Positions 38,422 to 48,707 of a DNA stretch of 64,000 bases are shown in pieces. The DNA comes from Spirodela intermedia (Eukaryota; Streptophyta; Magnoliopsida; Alismatales; Araceae), in NCBI GenBank assembly GCA_902729315.2, contig LR746272.1:12600327-12664326 (forward strand), written 5' to 3'. The notes beneath the pieces are model-generated. The model worked only from the letters and a program-made list of their open reading frames with translations, was not told the origin of the DNA and made no database searches. The stretch's first letter is position 1. The number at the start of each line of letters is the position of its first letter. Both the position numbers and the translations under genes were made by a program.

Positions 38422-39677
38422 CAAGTGACCGAGATAGATATCTCCCCCCATTTCTACCCCCCTCCACATCCTCTGTAAACCGAGACTGTAAATACTTCAT
38501 CTTCCCCGATACCTATTCGACGCAGTGTAAGTCCCACAAGGGCTTACTTGATTGATCAAGACCACCTAAAGTCCAGGTGCTCCACGGGTCAGCCCACTGG
38601 AAAGACCAACTCTTGGCCCATCCCCCGCGCGATCCTGCGACTCCGATCGCCGGGATGACGTGGGAGCACGTGGACAGTCAGGGAGAGGGAGAGAGACTGT
38701 GACTTGCAGCTACGAGTCTCATCAATAGAAGTGGAACCGACCAAAGTCGCTCCTGCGGTCTCCGTCATCTGCAGAGTAGAAGGGCGGGGGACATGTAGAT
38801 AATTTCTCCATAAAAACGTCCTTTATTGTAAGTGGATATAATATCCTATCCGGAACGGGCGGATATACTTTCCGGATTATTCCCTTTTACAAGGAAAAGG
38901 CAGACGACTTGTCGGTCGGGATTAAAATAATTATTTGGCATGGTAAAACGATCCCTCGATGAGTTTAATGGAGGAAGAGTGTGGGCCCCGCTTGACGACT
39001 TGTCGCGGAGACGTTCCCTTCCTCGAGACGACGCCTAACGGCGAGTGACCGAGTGGATATGGGGGGGGAGAGAGGGGGATGTGGATGAGGACTGAATGAG
39101 TCAGCCTACGGAGTCGCTGCAATCGGGTTGTCTTCTCCGCTGTCGCTGTCAAGGGGCCGGCCGCGCGGGGAGCTTATCGACGGCGTGAGATTCTTAAGAT
39201 GAAAAACATCTCCAACGGCTGACGCGTGAGTTCTAGAACGGGGCACGTGGGCCACGTCGTCTCACTGGTGTGGGGCCGCCTTGCTCCTGGTTTTCCTCTC
39301 CCGCTGAGGTGTTTTTCTAGAACCGCGTGCCATCGCCGATTGGAAGCTTCTCCCTGTGGGTCTGCCGACGTGAAAAGCCTGCCTCTCTTGCTTGGGCCAG
39401 ACGCAAAACGCGGAAAAGAAACCATAGAAGATCAGGATTTTTTTTCCTGGATAAAGAGAGAGAGAGAACCAGCTGGCGCGTAAGGAACATCCGTTGATGG
39501 ACGGCCACGGTCCGCCGTGGTTGTGAGGGAAAACCGCTGCAGAGCAGGACCCCACCGTTGTCGATATAATCCGGAGCCCCATCTCCTCGCCGGACCTGTA
39601 AACGGCGAAAGACAGAGAGAGTGAGAGAGAGAGTGTTCTTCTACATCCTCCATCGATCCTACTGATTGAAGAGTCTC
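38422..39677. other. Intergenic between KFB copies 1 and 2
   Basis: No gene is supported. G-box cores (CACGTG) lie near 38667 and 39245, the latter in GGCACGTGGGCCACGTC. GA-rich tracts occur at 39451-39462 and 39613-39634, the second in the KFB2 leader. Confidence 0.65.
39565..39570 (+). promoter_or_regulatory. Weak TATA-like element of KFB2
   Basis: TATAAT lies 113 bp before the KFB2 ATG, the same spacing as the TATA boxes of the sister genes. It is a poorer match than theirs. Confidence 0.5.
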
Positions 39678-40793
39678 ATGGATCCGCTGATACCGGGCTT
39701 GCCCGACGATGTGGCCCGCGCGTGCCTCACCCGCGTGCCTTACCCTGGATTCCGCGCAGTGCGCTCCGTCTGCAAGCAGTGGCGGGAGGAGCTCGAGTCC
39801 CCGGCCTTCCACGAGGTCCGTCGGGGCGGTGGGCTGAACCGGACCCTCGTCGCCCTCGCCCAGTCCGAGCAGCCGTCATCTGCGGCCAGCGTGAGCCCCC
39901 TTCACAAGAACCACCACCGCGCCTCCTCCGGCACCATGCCCTACCGGATGGCGCTCTTTGAGCCCGACTCCGGCACCTGGGACGATCTCCCCACTGCCCC
40001 CGACCATCTCCCCCACGGCCTGCCCCTCTTCTGCCAAGTCGCCGCCACCGGACGGACCCTGGTTGTCCTTGGCGGCTGGGACCCCTCCTCGTGGGCAGCC
40101 TCCGACGAGGTATTCATCTACGACTTCCTCTCCGGTGACTGGCGGCGCGGGGCGCCCATGCCGGGCCCGCGCCGATCCTTCTTCGCCTGCGCCTCCGACT
40201 CGCATCGGACGGTGTACGTCGCCGGCGGCCACGACGACGAGAAGAACGCCCTGAGGTCGGCCATGGCTTACGACGTGGAGAGGGACGAGTGGGCTCCCCT
40301 ACCGGACATGGCCAAGGAGCGGGACGAGTGCAAGGGGGTTTTCCGGGGAGGCGCCTTCCTCGTCGTTGGCGGGTACTCCACCGAGACGCAGGGCCAGTTC
40401 GGGAAGTGCTCGGAGGCCTTCGACGCGGCGGCACGGCGGTGGAGCCCCGTCGACGAAGACGCGCTGGCGACGGGGCTCTGCCCGCGTACCTGCGTGGCCG
40501 GAGATGAGGGCCTCTACCGGTGCACCAGCTCTCACGTCGAGTTCCGCGGCGACTCCGGCGAGTCGACGTGGCTTCCGGTGGCGGAGCTCCCGGAGGAAGT
40601 CCGCCTGGCACCGTGCGCGGTGGCGTTGCCCGGGGGGCGGCTGATGGTGGTGGGGTCGGCCTGCCACGGCGGGCCCCACTCCTGCTACATCCTGGAGCCG
40701 GCGGACGGGAAGCGGCCCCGCCCGTGGAGGCGGGCGGCGGTCCCGGAGGAGTACTCCGGCCATGTTCAGGCCAGCTGCTGCCTACAGATCTGA
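39678..40793 (+). CDS. F-box/kelch-repeat protein, tandem copy 2
   Basis: This 371-residue intronless protein of the KFB/KMD family starts MDPLIPGLPDDVARACL. The start is the first ATG in frame; upstream codons in the open frame include only TTG. The F-box spans about residues 3-45, and the kelch blades read VLGGWDPSSWAASDEVFIYD, VAGGHDDEKNALRSAMAYD and VVGGYSTETQGQFGKCSEAFD. Compared with copy 1 it has a longer insert after the F-box (SEQPSSAASVSPLHKNHH) and a different tail. The block from WRRGAPMPGPRRSFFACAS to LPDMAKERDECKGVFR is almost the same in both copies, also at the nucleotide level, which suggests recent duplication or gene conversion. Expected role: an SCF substrate receptor, by family resemblance. 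Confidence 0.95.
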   Translation: MDPLIPGLPDDVARACLTRVPYPGFRAVRSVCKQWREELESPAFHEVRRGGGLNRTLVALAQSEQPSSAASVSPLHKNHHRASSGTMPYRMALFEPDSGTWDDLPTAPDHLPHGLPLFCQVAATGRTLVVLGGWDPSSWAASDEVFIYDFLSGDWRRGAPMPGPRRSFFACASDSHRTVYVAGGHDDEKNALRSAMAYDVERDEWAPLPDMAKERDECKGVFRGGAFLVVGGYSTETQGQFGKCSEAFDAAARRWSPVDEDALATGLCPRTCVAGDEGLYRCTSSHVEFRGDSGESTWLPVAELPEEVRLAPCAVALPGGRLMVVGSACHGGPHSCYILEPADGKRPRPWRRAAVPEEYSGHVQASCCLQI

Positions 40794-42790
40794 GTCCCAT
40801 TTTGTCCGTGTACACAAGAAAAAACATCACCGGTGTTGCTTTTCTCCCGCTCTCTCCATTGGTCACCGCTGACTTAGTCGGAGGAAGAGATGAGAAGGGA
40901 AGAAGGCCGACGACTTTTCATAGTCCATGCAGAGGCGTCCGCCGATTATTTTCGGAAGCAGATTTTGAATTCGATGGGTCCGGCTGCCCACATAAACAAG
41001 TCACCGACTTTAACGACAAAAAAAGGACTAATAATGCTCTCGGATTACCGTTCTTGGCGTATTCATGTTAGCTAGTAATGCCGTTGACCACAATAAGGTA
41101 ATATTTAACTAAGCTATTAATCAGAACTAGGATGAGTATAACTCGTGATCATAGTGGTATAGTTTAATTCGGCGTTCGTTCCGTTCGGGAGAGCTGAAAA
41201 TTGACTTCCCTTATAATACCTCGCCGTAATATTCGAGCTCTGAAAACCCCTAAAAAGCTGGGAGTTTACCGTATGACGTAAAAACCTCTGGTCAACGCCC
41301 TCGACACCGTGGACGCCGCCTTCGGAGATCACAGAACTTGTGTCCTGGAGTGTTACGCCAGACGAGACTGTTCTTATGGGCAGAGACCGGCGTTGACCAT
41401 ATGATCGACGGCGTCGGCGGGTCTCGATGTCTCGTGGAAGAAGGAAGCTGTGGGGGACAATTTTGACCGTCACGATCCCTCGCCCCCGTTCTTCCATGGC
41501 AGCTCCTCCCGAAAAGGTTCCGTGCCGTTGCCGACGCGCCAGCTGGAAGTCAGCCGGCTAAATATTTGACGTTGCCTGGGAAGGAAGGAACGAAGGAGAG
41601 GAGGCGGAGGTTCGGCTCGCCCACTCCGGCCCCCTTTTTACCAGACGCTCTAAGTCAACGGAACTATCCTCCCCGGCGGCGGCCTGGAGTGGATAAAAAG
41701 TCGTCGGAGACGCCGGGCCGTCGTGCGGCGACGCGAGGGAAGGACGGAGACGGTTGCGTTTCCATCCTCTACAGCATATTTTTCTTCACATTCTTCACAT
41801 CCGAGTGCCCATTTGCACGCAGGAAAGAGGCAGAAGCACGACGCGTTGACTCCGAGGACGAATAGGACCGTCTCGAAGCTGTCATCCGACGTAACGGCTC
41901 ACCCAATTCCTGCGACGTGGTTAAATCTGGCCGACACAACTCTTCTTTCAAAGAGATAAAAGAGAGAGAGAGGTCGTTGACCTCTGTCATCGCTGGGGGT
42001 CAAGGTTTCACCACCACAAAATCGAAGCAAGCCTGGTCAACGGGGGCAAGGAGGCAGACGAACGAGTTCAGCCGCAGCCTCTTCTTTCAAGGGTTCCAGG
42101 AGGTCAGAACCGATGGGTGCAGCGTATGTGGAACTCTCTTCCTCTCTTTGTCAACCCCTCTGCGAGGCGGAAGTCAAACTCATTAAAAATCGGAGGGTTG
42201 AGAAATAACGGTTACCCGAATCCAGCCCACACTGAAGAAGACGGGGGCCCGCGGTATTTGAACACGAGAACTGAATCTCACGGGGTTTTTCATAATTTCA
42301 GGACGACGTTCTGGGCATCAAGCCGAATCTGCGCCAGGTCACGGGGTCGGGAGAAATACGGGGCAGGAGCTAAACGACAAAATCAGTTCAATCAACGGGG
42401 AGGCGCCAGCTTGGGACGATCGGGAAAAGTCGCCGGCGATATGTGGTGGCGGGCCCGCCGCCGCTACTCGGCCCCGGCGGCCGACGCCGGTCGCTTCAAT
42501 GGGAGTTTTTATACGTCGTCTTCTCTCGCGGACGATCTAAGCTTTCGTGTGGGCCTTCCTCCTCTAGGCGCCGCTCACAGAAACGCAACATCCACACACA
42601 GACTCTCTTTCTCTCTCTTTCTTTAGGCAAGCTTCTAGAGACAGGTGACGAAGGTGCCTCCTTTCCTTCTGAGGGGGAACTGTATAAAAAGGGCGCAGTT
42701 CCTCTTCTGCGCTTCACCACTAACTGGCAAGAAAGACCCATCTGCTTCTCTCCCTCTCTCTTTCTGTATTTCTCTCTATATTTCACAATC
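40794..42790. other. Intergenic between KFB copies 2 and 3, W-box rich
   Basis: No gene is supported. The stretch contains ten TTGAC(C/T) cores on the two strands: near 41084, 41290, 41393, 41463, 41653, 41846, 41977, 41998, 42035 and 42172. These are WRKY-factor binding sites by consensus. The KFB3 leader from about 42715 is pyrimidine-rich. Confidence 0.7.
42683..42690 (+). promoter_or_regulatory. TATA box of KFB3
   Basis: TATAAAAA lies 108 bp before the KFB3 ATG and predicts transcription start near 42715. A CT-rich leader of about 75 nt follows. Confidence 0.8.
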
Positions 42791-43912
42791 ATGGCGACAG
42801 CTGGTTCAATGGAAGCGCCGCTGATCCCGGGGCTGCCGGACGAGATCTCCCGAGAATGCTTAGTGAGGGTCCCCCGGGAGGTCCTCCCGGCGGCCCGGGA
42901 TGTCTGCAAGCTCTGGCGGCAGGAGGTCCATTCCCGTTCCTTCTACCGACTCCGCCAGGCCAGCGGCCTGTCCCGCCCCCTGGTGGCGCTGGCCCAGATC
43001 GACCGCCCCTGTGCCGGCTCCGGCAAGGCCATATCCTACTCGCTCGTCCTCTTCGAGCCCCACTCCGGCAAGTGGAGCTCCCTCCCCCCCGTCCCCGGCA
43101 GCCGCCTCCCCATCTTCTCCCAGATCACCGCCGCGGGCAGGGAACTGGTGGTGCTCGGCGGGTGGGATCCGGCGACCTGGATCGCCACCAACAAGGTCTT
43201 CATCTACGACCTCGCTTCCGGCGTGTGGCGGGTGGGGTCCCGCATGCCGGGGCCCCGCCGCTCCTTCTTCGCCTGCGCGGCGGCCCCCGACGGCCGCACG
43301 GTGTACATCGCCGGCGGCCACGACGAGGAGAAGAACTCCCTCAGATCCGCCATAGCCTACAACGTGGAGACCGACTCATGGTCTCCCCTGCCGGACATGT
43401 CCACGGAACGCGACGAGTGCGGCGGCGTGTTCCGCCGCGGCACCTTCCTCGTCGTCGGCGGGTACTCCACCGAGATGCAGGGCCACTTCGGGAAGACCTC
43501 CGAGGCCTTCGACCCGGCCACCGGGCGGTGGGGTCCGGTGGAGGAGGATACATTGGGGGACGCCGGCGCATCCTCCAAGGGCGTCGTCGCCGGCGCCGAC
43601 GGGCGGCTGTTCAGGAGCGCGGAGGGCCATGTGGAGGTACTGGAAGAGGCGGCGATGGCTTGGCGGAAGGTGGCGGAGCTCCCCGATTCAGGCGACGGCA
43701 AGAAGGCGGTGGCCCCCTGCCTGGTGGCCTGGCCGGGGGCCGAGAACAAGCTTACCCTCATCGGGTCCTCCCGCCATGGCAGCCCCCCCTCGGTCTACAC
43801 ACTGGAGATGGATCTGGCGGGGGAGAAGGACCTCCTACGGTGGGTTCCAGAGCCGGCACCCCCGGAAGGCCTCACCGGCCATGTCCAGACGGCCTGCTGC
43901 TTGGAGATTTGA
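42791..43912 (+). CDS. F-box/kelch-repeat protein, tandem copy 3
   Basis: This 373-residue intronless protein is the most diverged of the three KFB copies. The start is ATG 42791 (MATAGSMEAPLIPGLPDEIS); an in-frame ATG six codons later would also give a full F-box. F-box residues are about 9-52 (LIPGLPDEISRECLVRVPRE, then AARDVCKLWRQEV). Kelch blades read VLGGWDPATWIATNKVFIYD, IAGGHDEEKNSLRSAIAYN and VVGGYSTEMQGHFGKTSEAFD, followed by a tail ending GHVQTACCLEI that matches the sisters' GQVQAGCCLEM and GHVQASCCLQI. The protein would be a substrate receptor of an SCF E3 ligase, like Arabidopsis KFB/KMD proteins. Its upstream region alone carries the W-box cluster, so its regulation may have separated from that of copies 1 and 2. 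Confidence 0.95.
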   Translation: MATAGSMEAPLIPGLPDEISRECLVRVPREVLPAARDVCKLWRQEVHSRSFYRLRQASGLSRPLVALAQIDRPCAGSGKAISYSLVLFEPHSGKWSSLPPVPGSRLPIFSQITAAGRELVVLGGWDPATWIATNKVFIYDLASGVWRVGSRMPGPRRSFFACAAAPDGRTVYIAGGHDEEKNSLRSAIAYNVETDSWSPLPDMSTERDECGGVFRRGTFLVVGGYSTEMQGHFGKTSEAFDPATGRWGPVEEDTLGDAGASSKGVVAGADGRLFRSAEGHVEVLEEAAMAWRKVAELPDSGDGKKAVAPCLVAWPGAENKLTLIGSSRHGSPPSVYTLEMDLAGEKDLLRWVPEPAPPEGLTGHVQTACCLEI

Positions 43913-45437
43913 TTCGCCGGCGCCATCTTCTCCTTCCCACGACGGCGATTGCTCCCGACTACCAGTCTGGGGGAAGTTCTGCCCAGACCCGCCGCAGATC
44001 CCGCTGCCGGCGGCCAAGTCCAAGCCTCCGGCTGCCGCTCCTGCTGCGGCGGCGAGCCCTGCGGATCTCGCGAGCTCGTCCTCGCCCAGACCGCGGGGAA
44101 TCAATTTTCCTTTCTCGAAACCTTGTGTGAGCGGCAGAATAGCGACACGTCATCGAGAAATTAATGAGAAAATTAAATTCCAGTCTCAGATTTCCACTAT
44201 TTGGATTTTACTTTATTCTTCAAAATACTCCACCTTTTATCGTTCTCGACGACCCGACGTGGCTCTCGTCATGATCCCAGGCGCGGTCCCGCAGGTCGAA
44301 CTTTCCGAGCTTCTCTTCCGGGGCCAGAGGAGGACGCGAGCCATTTAAAATATCCCCTCCCGGGCCGGGCCCGTTCTTTGGAAGCCCGCAACGCACAATT
44401 TCCTTTGTGTCGTAGACTTGGCTCTTCTGATAATATTCTTCTAAAATTAAATATTAGTCTTCTATATTTTTAATTACCATTTGTTCAGTTACGATCTACC
44501 CCTCTCTATCTCCAACGCCCCTGTCTTTCTCTTTCCGGGACCCCAACGTGGACGGCTCCTTTTGGGGGGCCCGCCTGCCATGACGGCCCAAACGCAGAGT
44601 GTCAGCAGCCGGGACAATGGGACCCACTTTTTTTCATTTTCTGCAATTGCCTTTCCCGGTCTTCGCTTCTAGAGTACCGGGTGACGTGGCTTCTGGAATC
44701 CCCGCCGCGATCTTCCTTTCATACTTTGCGATGTGAGACGTCCATCTGTACTTGGAATTTCCCAGGTAAGCATAGTTTTGCTCGCACGAAACTGGGAAAG
44801 CGAATCCAGCCGTCGGGAAGAGGGATAAGGTGGGGCCGAGATACGCCACGCAAGCAATTGGCGGAGGGGGGACCGTGGGGATGACAGGTTGCCCGCAAGA
44901 CGATAAGATCGACGCGTGGCCGCGGATGTCGGCCGTCAGCGCGTGCGCCTCCCTTCCTCTCTCCGCCTCGTGACCCATTATTGTCACGAGGAGTTCGTAA
45001 CCGAATTGACCGGGGAATCAGCAGAGATGACCACAATGGCCCTGAACTTTACACGAGAAAAGGTCGAGACAAGTCCACCAGCCGGGCGGGCCCGGGCTTT
45101 TTGAAAAGAGCCCGAAATTGGGATCTTGAAGGGAACTATTGTAAATAGGGGGCAGGCCCCTAAATCGGGCCGGGCTAGGACTTGGGCTCTCCTGGCCCGT
45201 TCATGATTTATGGAGAATAATAAAGGCGCAGATAATGTAGGGGCAATTTGATCACACTCTTGTCAGAGGCGTCGTCTGCTTGGACGCCGCGTTATGATCA
45301 CTTGGTCCTGAGCTTCCCGCGGTCGAAGCTTCCATATATAGATCCATGCCCATGGCCACTCCTCAGTCGAACTACCCGCAGCCGCCGCGCAGAAACAAGA
45401 AGAAGCAACTCCTCACCCCCGCCACTGCAGCACTTCG
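43913..45437. other. Intergenic between KFB3 and the DVL-like gene
   Basis: The KFB3 3' flank is GC-rich to about 44350. The remainder holds a GC-rich palindrome-like stretch (CCCGGGCCGGGCCCG near 44358) and an AT-rich block (44420-44480). No coding region is supported; the open frames overlap one another on both strands. Confidence 0.6.
45335..45340 (+). promoter_or_regulatory. TATA-like element of the DVL-like gene
   Basis: TATATA lies 103 bp before the DVL ATG. Two ATGs in another frame (45346, 45352) come too soon after it to be in a transcript starting about 30 bp downstream. Confidence 0.6.
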
Positions 45438-45638
45438 ATGCCCACGCCAGCGTCCTCGTCCTCCCGCACCTCCGCCGCCGTCGACCGCCGTCGCCGCCAT
45501 CGGAGCAGGCCGTACCGCTGGTCCGGCCTCGGGAGAAGGTGCCTTTCCATGGTGAAGCAGCAGAAGACCAGGTTCTACATCCTCGGCCGCTGCATCGCAA
45601 TGCTCCTCTGCTGGCACGCCCACGCCCTGCCGGACTGA
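45438..45638 (+). CDS. DVL/RTFL (ROTUNDIFOLIA-FOUR-like) small peptide
   Basis: This intronless gene encodes 66 residues. The N-terminal 30 are Ser/Arg-rich and unconserved. Residues about 32-59 read GRRCLSMVKQQKTRFYILGR followed by CIAMLLCW, which is the DVL/RTFL domain (RRCxSLVKxQRxRFYIxRRCVxMLxCW) with both Cys, the FYI core and the terminal CW intact. The one notable change is Leu-Gly where most members have an Arg just before the second Cys motif. Family members are plant-specific, associate with the plasma membrane, and restrict cell proliferation along organ axes when overexpressed. The short length and a TATA element 103 bp upstream fit a genuine gene. A longer frame in another phase overlaps the start and is not supported. 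Confidence 0.85.
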   Translation: MPTPASSSSRTSAAVDRRRRHRSRPYRWSGLGRRCLSMVKQQKTRFYILGRCIAMLLCWHAHALPD

Positions 45639-46703
45639 GCAGCGGCGGCGAACCTTCGGGAGCTCGACATCGCCCTCGGAGGATCTGTCCGGTGGAGTTG
45701 ATGTCGGCGGGCGAGACAGCGGATGAAAGCGCAGTGTCTCTGTCGACTCCCAATCGCACAGCGAGAGGAGGAATGACCCGTCGAATATCGCTGTCGCCGA
45801 GTTCGGGGGGTGGTTCGCCATCCCTTGTCAATTGCCCTACGATCCCTCTGTTGATCTCTTCCCTGGCATTACGACGTGGAAGGTGGAAACCGCCGAATCG
45901 CCGTCGCCGTCGCCTGAGAGGACGCGCCAGGAGGATGGCATCGTTGGACTTCATCCCTCGCATGTGCGATGCTACTGTAATTAAGTAAACTTTATTACGA
46001 GGATATAACAAAATTATATTTTTTTAGGAGCTCATTTGACTTGCGGTGCTGTTCCTGAATGCTGGAGATGGTCCGGTTAGCAGCACGAGAGAAGAGAAGA
46101 TTCCTATGGTCTACCTGTATTTAATGGCTTGATGGGGGGCCTTTTTGTCATTCTCCAGTCCATCGACGTCCCCTGTCATCGCCTCTCCCCTTCCGCTCCT
46201 CTCTTCCCCTACCTTTCTCCCCCTCCAATGTTCCAGCCGCGAATTCTGGCATCGGGGCAGACGCCATCGGGTCTGCCAATTCCCGACGTCTCCCAACTCA
46301 GGCGTCTCCTCCCATCCTTCTCTTCCCCGGTTCGCTGAACTCCGCCCCTGAGAAAATCGGGCGGAGGTCGTTGTCATCCTCTGCAGGAAGCGAGTCCCCC
46401 AATCCCCAGTTTTTGCTTTTTCTATTTGGATTCTGGCAGGGATCGGGCTCGTTCACCTGTCGGTAGGCAGCATCTTCGTCGACCCAATGCAAAGTCTGCG
46501 GCGCCTAATGGGAATTCCAGAATTGGATTGTTCGATCCCAGCGTCGTGATCCCAATCTGGACGTATTCTTGAAGAAGGTGCGTTATACTCACAGACGGAT
46601 TGTTCTTCTTCTGCTCCGAGCGGCATCTGGAAACTTGCACCGCTGATATCATTTTAGTCGGGAGTCCAGGTGGAAGAGGAGATTCAGTCCAGCATTTCAC
46701 ACG
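45639..46703. other. Intergenic and probable 5' leader of the syntaxin gene
   Basis: The left part is the GC-rich 3' flank of the DVL-like gene. An AT-rich break at 45978-46030 separates it from the syntaxin promoter and leader (46100-46703). A leader intron is possible but not proven. No coding region is supported. Confidence 0.55.
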
Positions 46704-48707
46704 ATGCCTGTCAAGTCGGAGTGTTCGTTTCGGGAACGGACGCAAGAGTTCCTGGCAATTTCTGAGAGGCTGAAGAAGTTTATCCCACAACAGTCCAATG
46801 GGTCGAGCAGCAGTGGGACAAAGTTGGATTCGCTTCAATCTACCGTCTCCATTCAGTCAGAATTCAACAAGAGAGCTTCGAAAATTGGGCTCGGGATCCA
46901 CCAGACCTCCGAGAAGCTCTCAAAGCTCGCCATGTGTAAGAAAACTAATCGATCATCGTCTCTTCTCTCAGAATCAAAACTTTTTGGGCTCTGCCAGGGA
47001 ATGACGCGCCTCTTAGAAACTTGTGCATGTGAAGAGTTCTCGAATCACATCATGATATCTGCCAAAAATTTCTCCATTTCTTTGCATGTGGTTGATTTCA
47101 ATTCTGTCATGAATTACCAGAAAGCTAGGAACATCACTCGGCGAGGAAGATCCGTCTCAGTTGGATGATTTTTATTCTAAGAATCCTCTTTAACATACAA
47201 TGCTACAATATCTTTTCCCATTTCCATGGATACATCACAAGTCGCAAGGAGATCATATGCTCTGAATGGGGAAGCTTTTCTTGACAGTGCCGGCTCCACT
47301 TTTTTAGGGTTCTTGTGATATTCCACTGGGCGCTTTCTCTTCATTCCGGAGAAGTCTTCTTCCCTGAGGAATGCATTCTTATTTTAAAAACCATTTATAA
47401 CCTGCTCCTCGAAGAAGTTTATTTTTTGCTTCATCCTAATGTTTCAAAAATACAGCATAGCCGATGATTCCAAATTTTTCGTGTAATTTCTGAGGTGAGG
47501 GTATCAATGCCAACTTTGGTCCATAAATTATATCATTTTCCGGGTCGTCTGGCAATTTTGCTTAACCTATTATCATTTTGTTAATTCTTCCTCGTTTTGG
47601 TGTATTTTCTAAAAATCCAGTGGCTAAGAGGACTGGCACTTACGATGATCCAGCCGTGGAGATTCAAGAACTGACAGCTATAATTAAGCAGGACATAACC
47701 TCTCTGAATTCTGCGGTGGTAGATCTTCAGCTGCTCTACAATTCACAGAACGACAGCGGAAGCATTTCCGGCGACACAACTACCCATTCAACGACGGTGG
47801 TTGATAATCTGAAGAACCGCCTGATGAGTGCTACAAGAGAGTTCAAAGAAGTCCTGACCCTGAGAACCGAAGTAGGGTCAAGTGGCTGCCACATGTTGAT
47901 TTTCTGTGGTTATTTGATTAATTTAGGCTTTGAATCGTGTTCTTCATCACATTACCACAGAGATTAAAGGTTCATGAGAACAGAAAACAGATGTTCTCTA
48001 GCAAAGATTCTTCCAATCCTTTCATCCGACAACGGCCTCTTGCTTCAAGATCTTCCTCAAACTCTGCCGCATCTGACTCATCGTCAAACGGGGCAACCTC
48101 GACATCTTCTCAGTTATTTCCCTGGTAATGGAAACCGTTCTCATCAGAACTTCACTATGATGGAAGATCCGGAGCATGGGTTTCATGGCTGATAGCATAA
48201 TTCCTCCCGTTTGTGTTCTCAGGAGGCAGACGACTGAACTGCCCTCTTCATCATCTCAGCCATTAGTCCCCCGGCATCGCCAGCAGCCGCAGCAGCAGCA
48301 GCTGATCTCTCCAGTTCTTCAAGATAGCTACATGCAGAGCAGAGCTCAAACCCTTCACAGCGTCGAGTCAACAATTCAGGAGCTGGGCAGCATCTTCACG
48401 CAGCTGGCAACCATGGTTTCTCAACAAGGAGAGCTTGCCATCAGGTTCCCTCCTCCTCTATCCTTCCATGGTCAATCTTCTACCTCCCACCCCACCCTCC
48501 ACTGGGCACTCCGCTGAATGCTGCTCTCCTCGTCCCCGGATCAATAGGATCGACGAGAACATGGACGACACTCTGGGCAATGTGGAGGGAGCCCAGGGCG
48601 CCCTGCTGAAGCACCTGATGAAGATATCCTCCAACAGGTGGCTCATGATCAAGATCTTCTTCGTCATGGTTGTTTTTCTGATGATTTTCCTATTTTTCGT
48701 TGCTTAA
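46704..48707 (+). CDS. Qa-SNARE syntaxin, SYP31/SYP32 (Sed5) type
   Basis: This is a Golgi t-SNARE for ER-Golgi and intra-Golgi membrane fusion. Exons: 46704-46935, 47621-47871, 47961-48124, 48223-48444, 48548-48707. The phases close to 342 residues, typical of SYP31/32. The N-terminus has the Sed5-like SFRERTQEF motif that in the family binds Sly1. An Habc-like region (LAKRTGTYDDPAVEIQELTA, then IIKQDITSLN) is followed by a Ser/Gln-rich linker. The SNARE helix begins near DSYMQSRAQTLHSVESTIQEL and contains FTQLATMVSQQGE with the central Gln. The last 22 residues are a tail anchor (MIKIFFVMVVFLMIFLFFVA) after SSNRWL. SYP31 and SYP32 cannot be told apart with confidence here. Confidence 0.93.

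Noticed and set aside
37342-38469. A 375-codon minus-strand frame opposite KFB1, and a 392-codon frame in the +1 phase
   Set aside because: Both result from the very high GC of the KFB1 coding sequence. They are rich in Arg, Pro and Gly with no domain, while the called frame has a full F-box and kelch repeats.
42856-44130. A 424-codon plus-strand frame overlapping KFB3
   Set aside because: It is the out-of-phase shadow of KFB3, with low-complexity Pro/Arg/Gly composition, and it runs past the KFB3 stop without conserved sequence.
45346-45555. Possible upstream ORF overlapping the DVL start
   Set aside because: Its ATGs lie only 5-17 bp after the TATA-like element, probably before the transcription start.
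45248-45988. A 246-codon plus-strand frame and a 237-codon minus-strand frame around the DVL-like gene
   Set aside because: They are GC-rich shadows with no domain. The 66-codon frame is the only one with a recognisable conserved motif.
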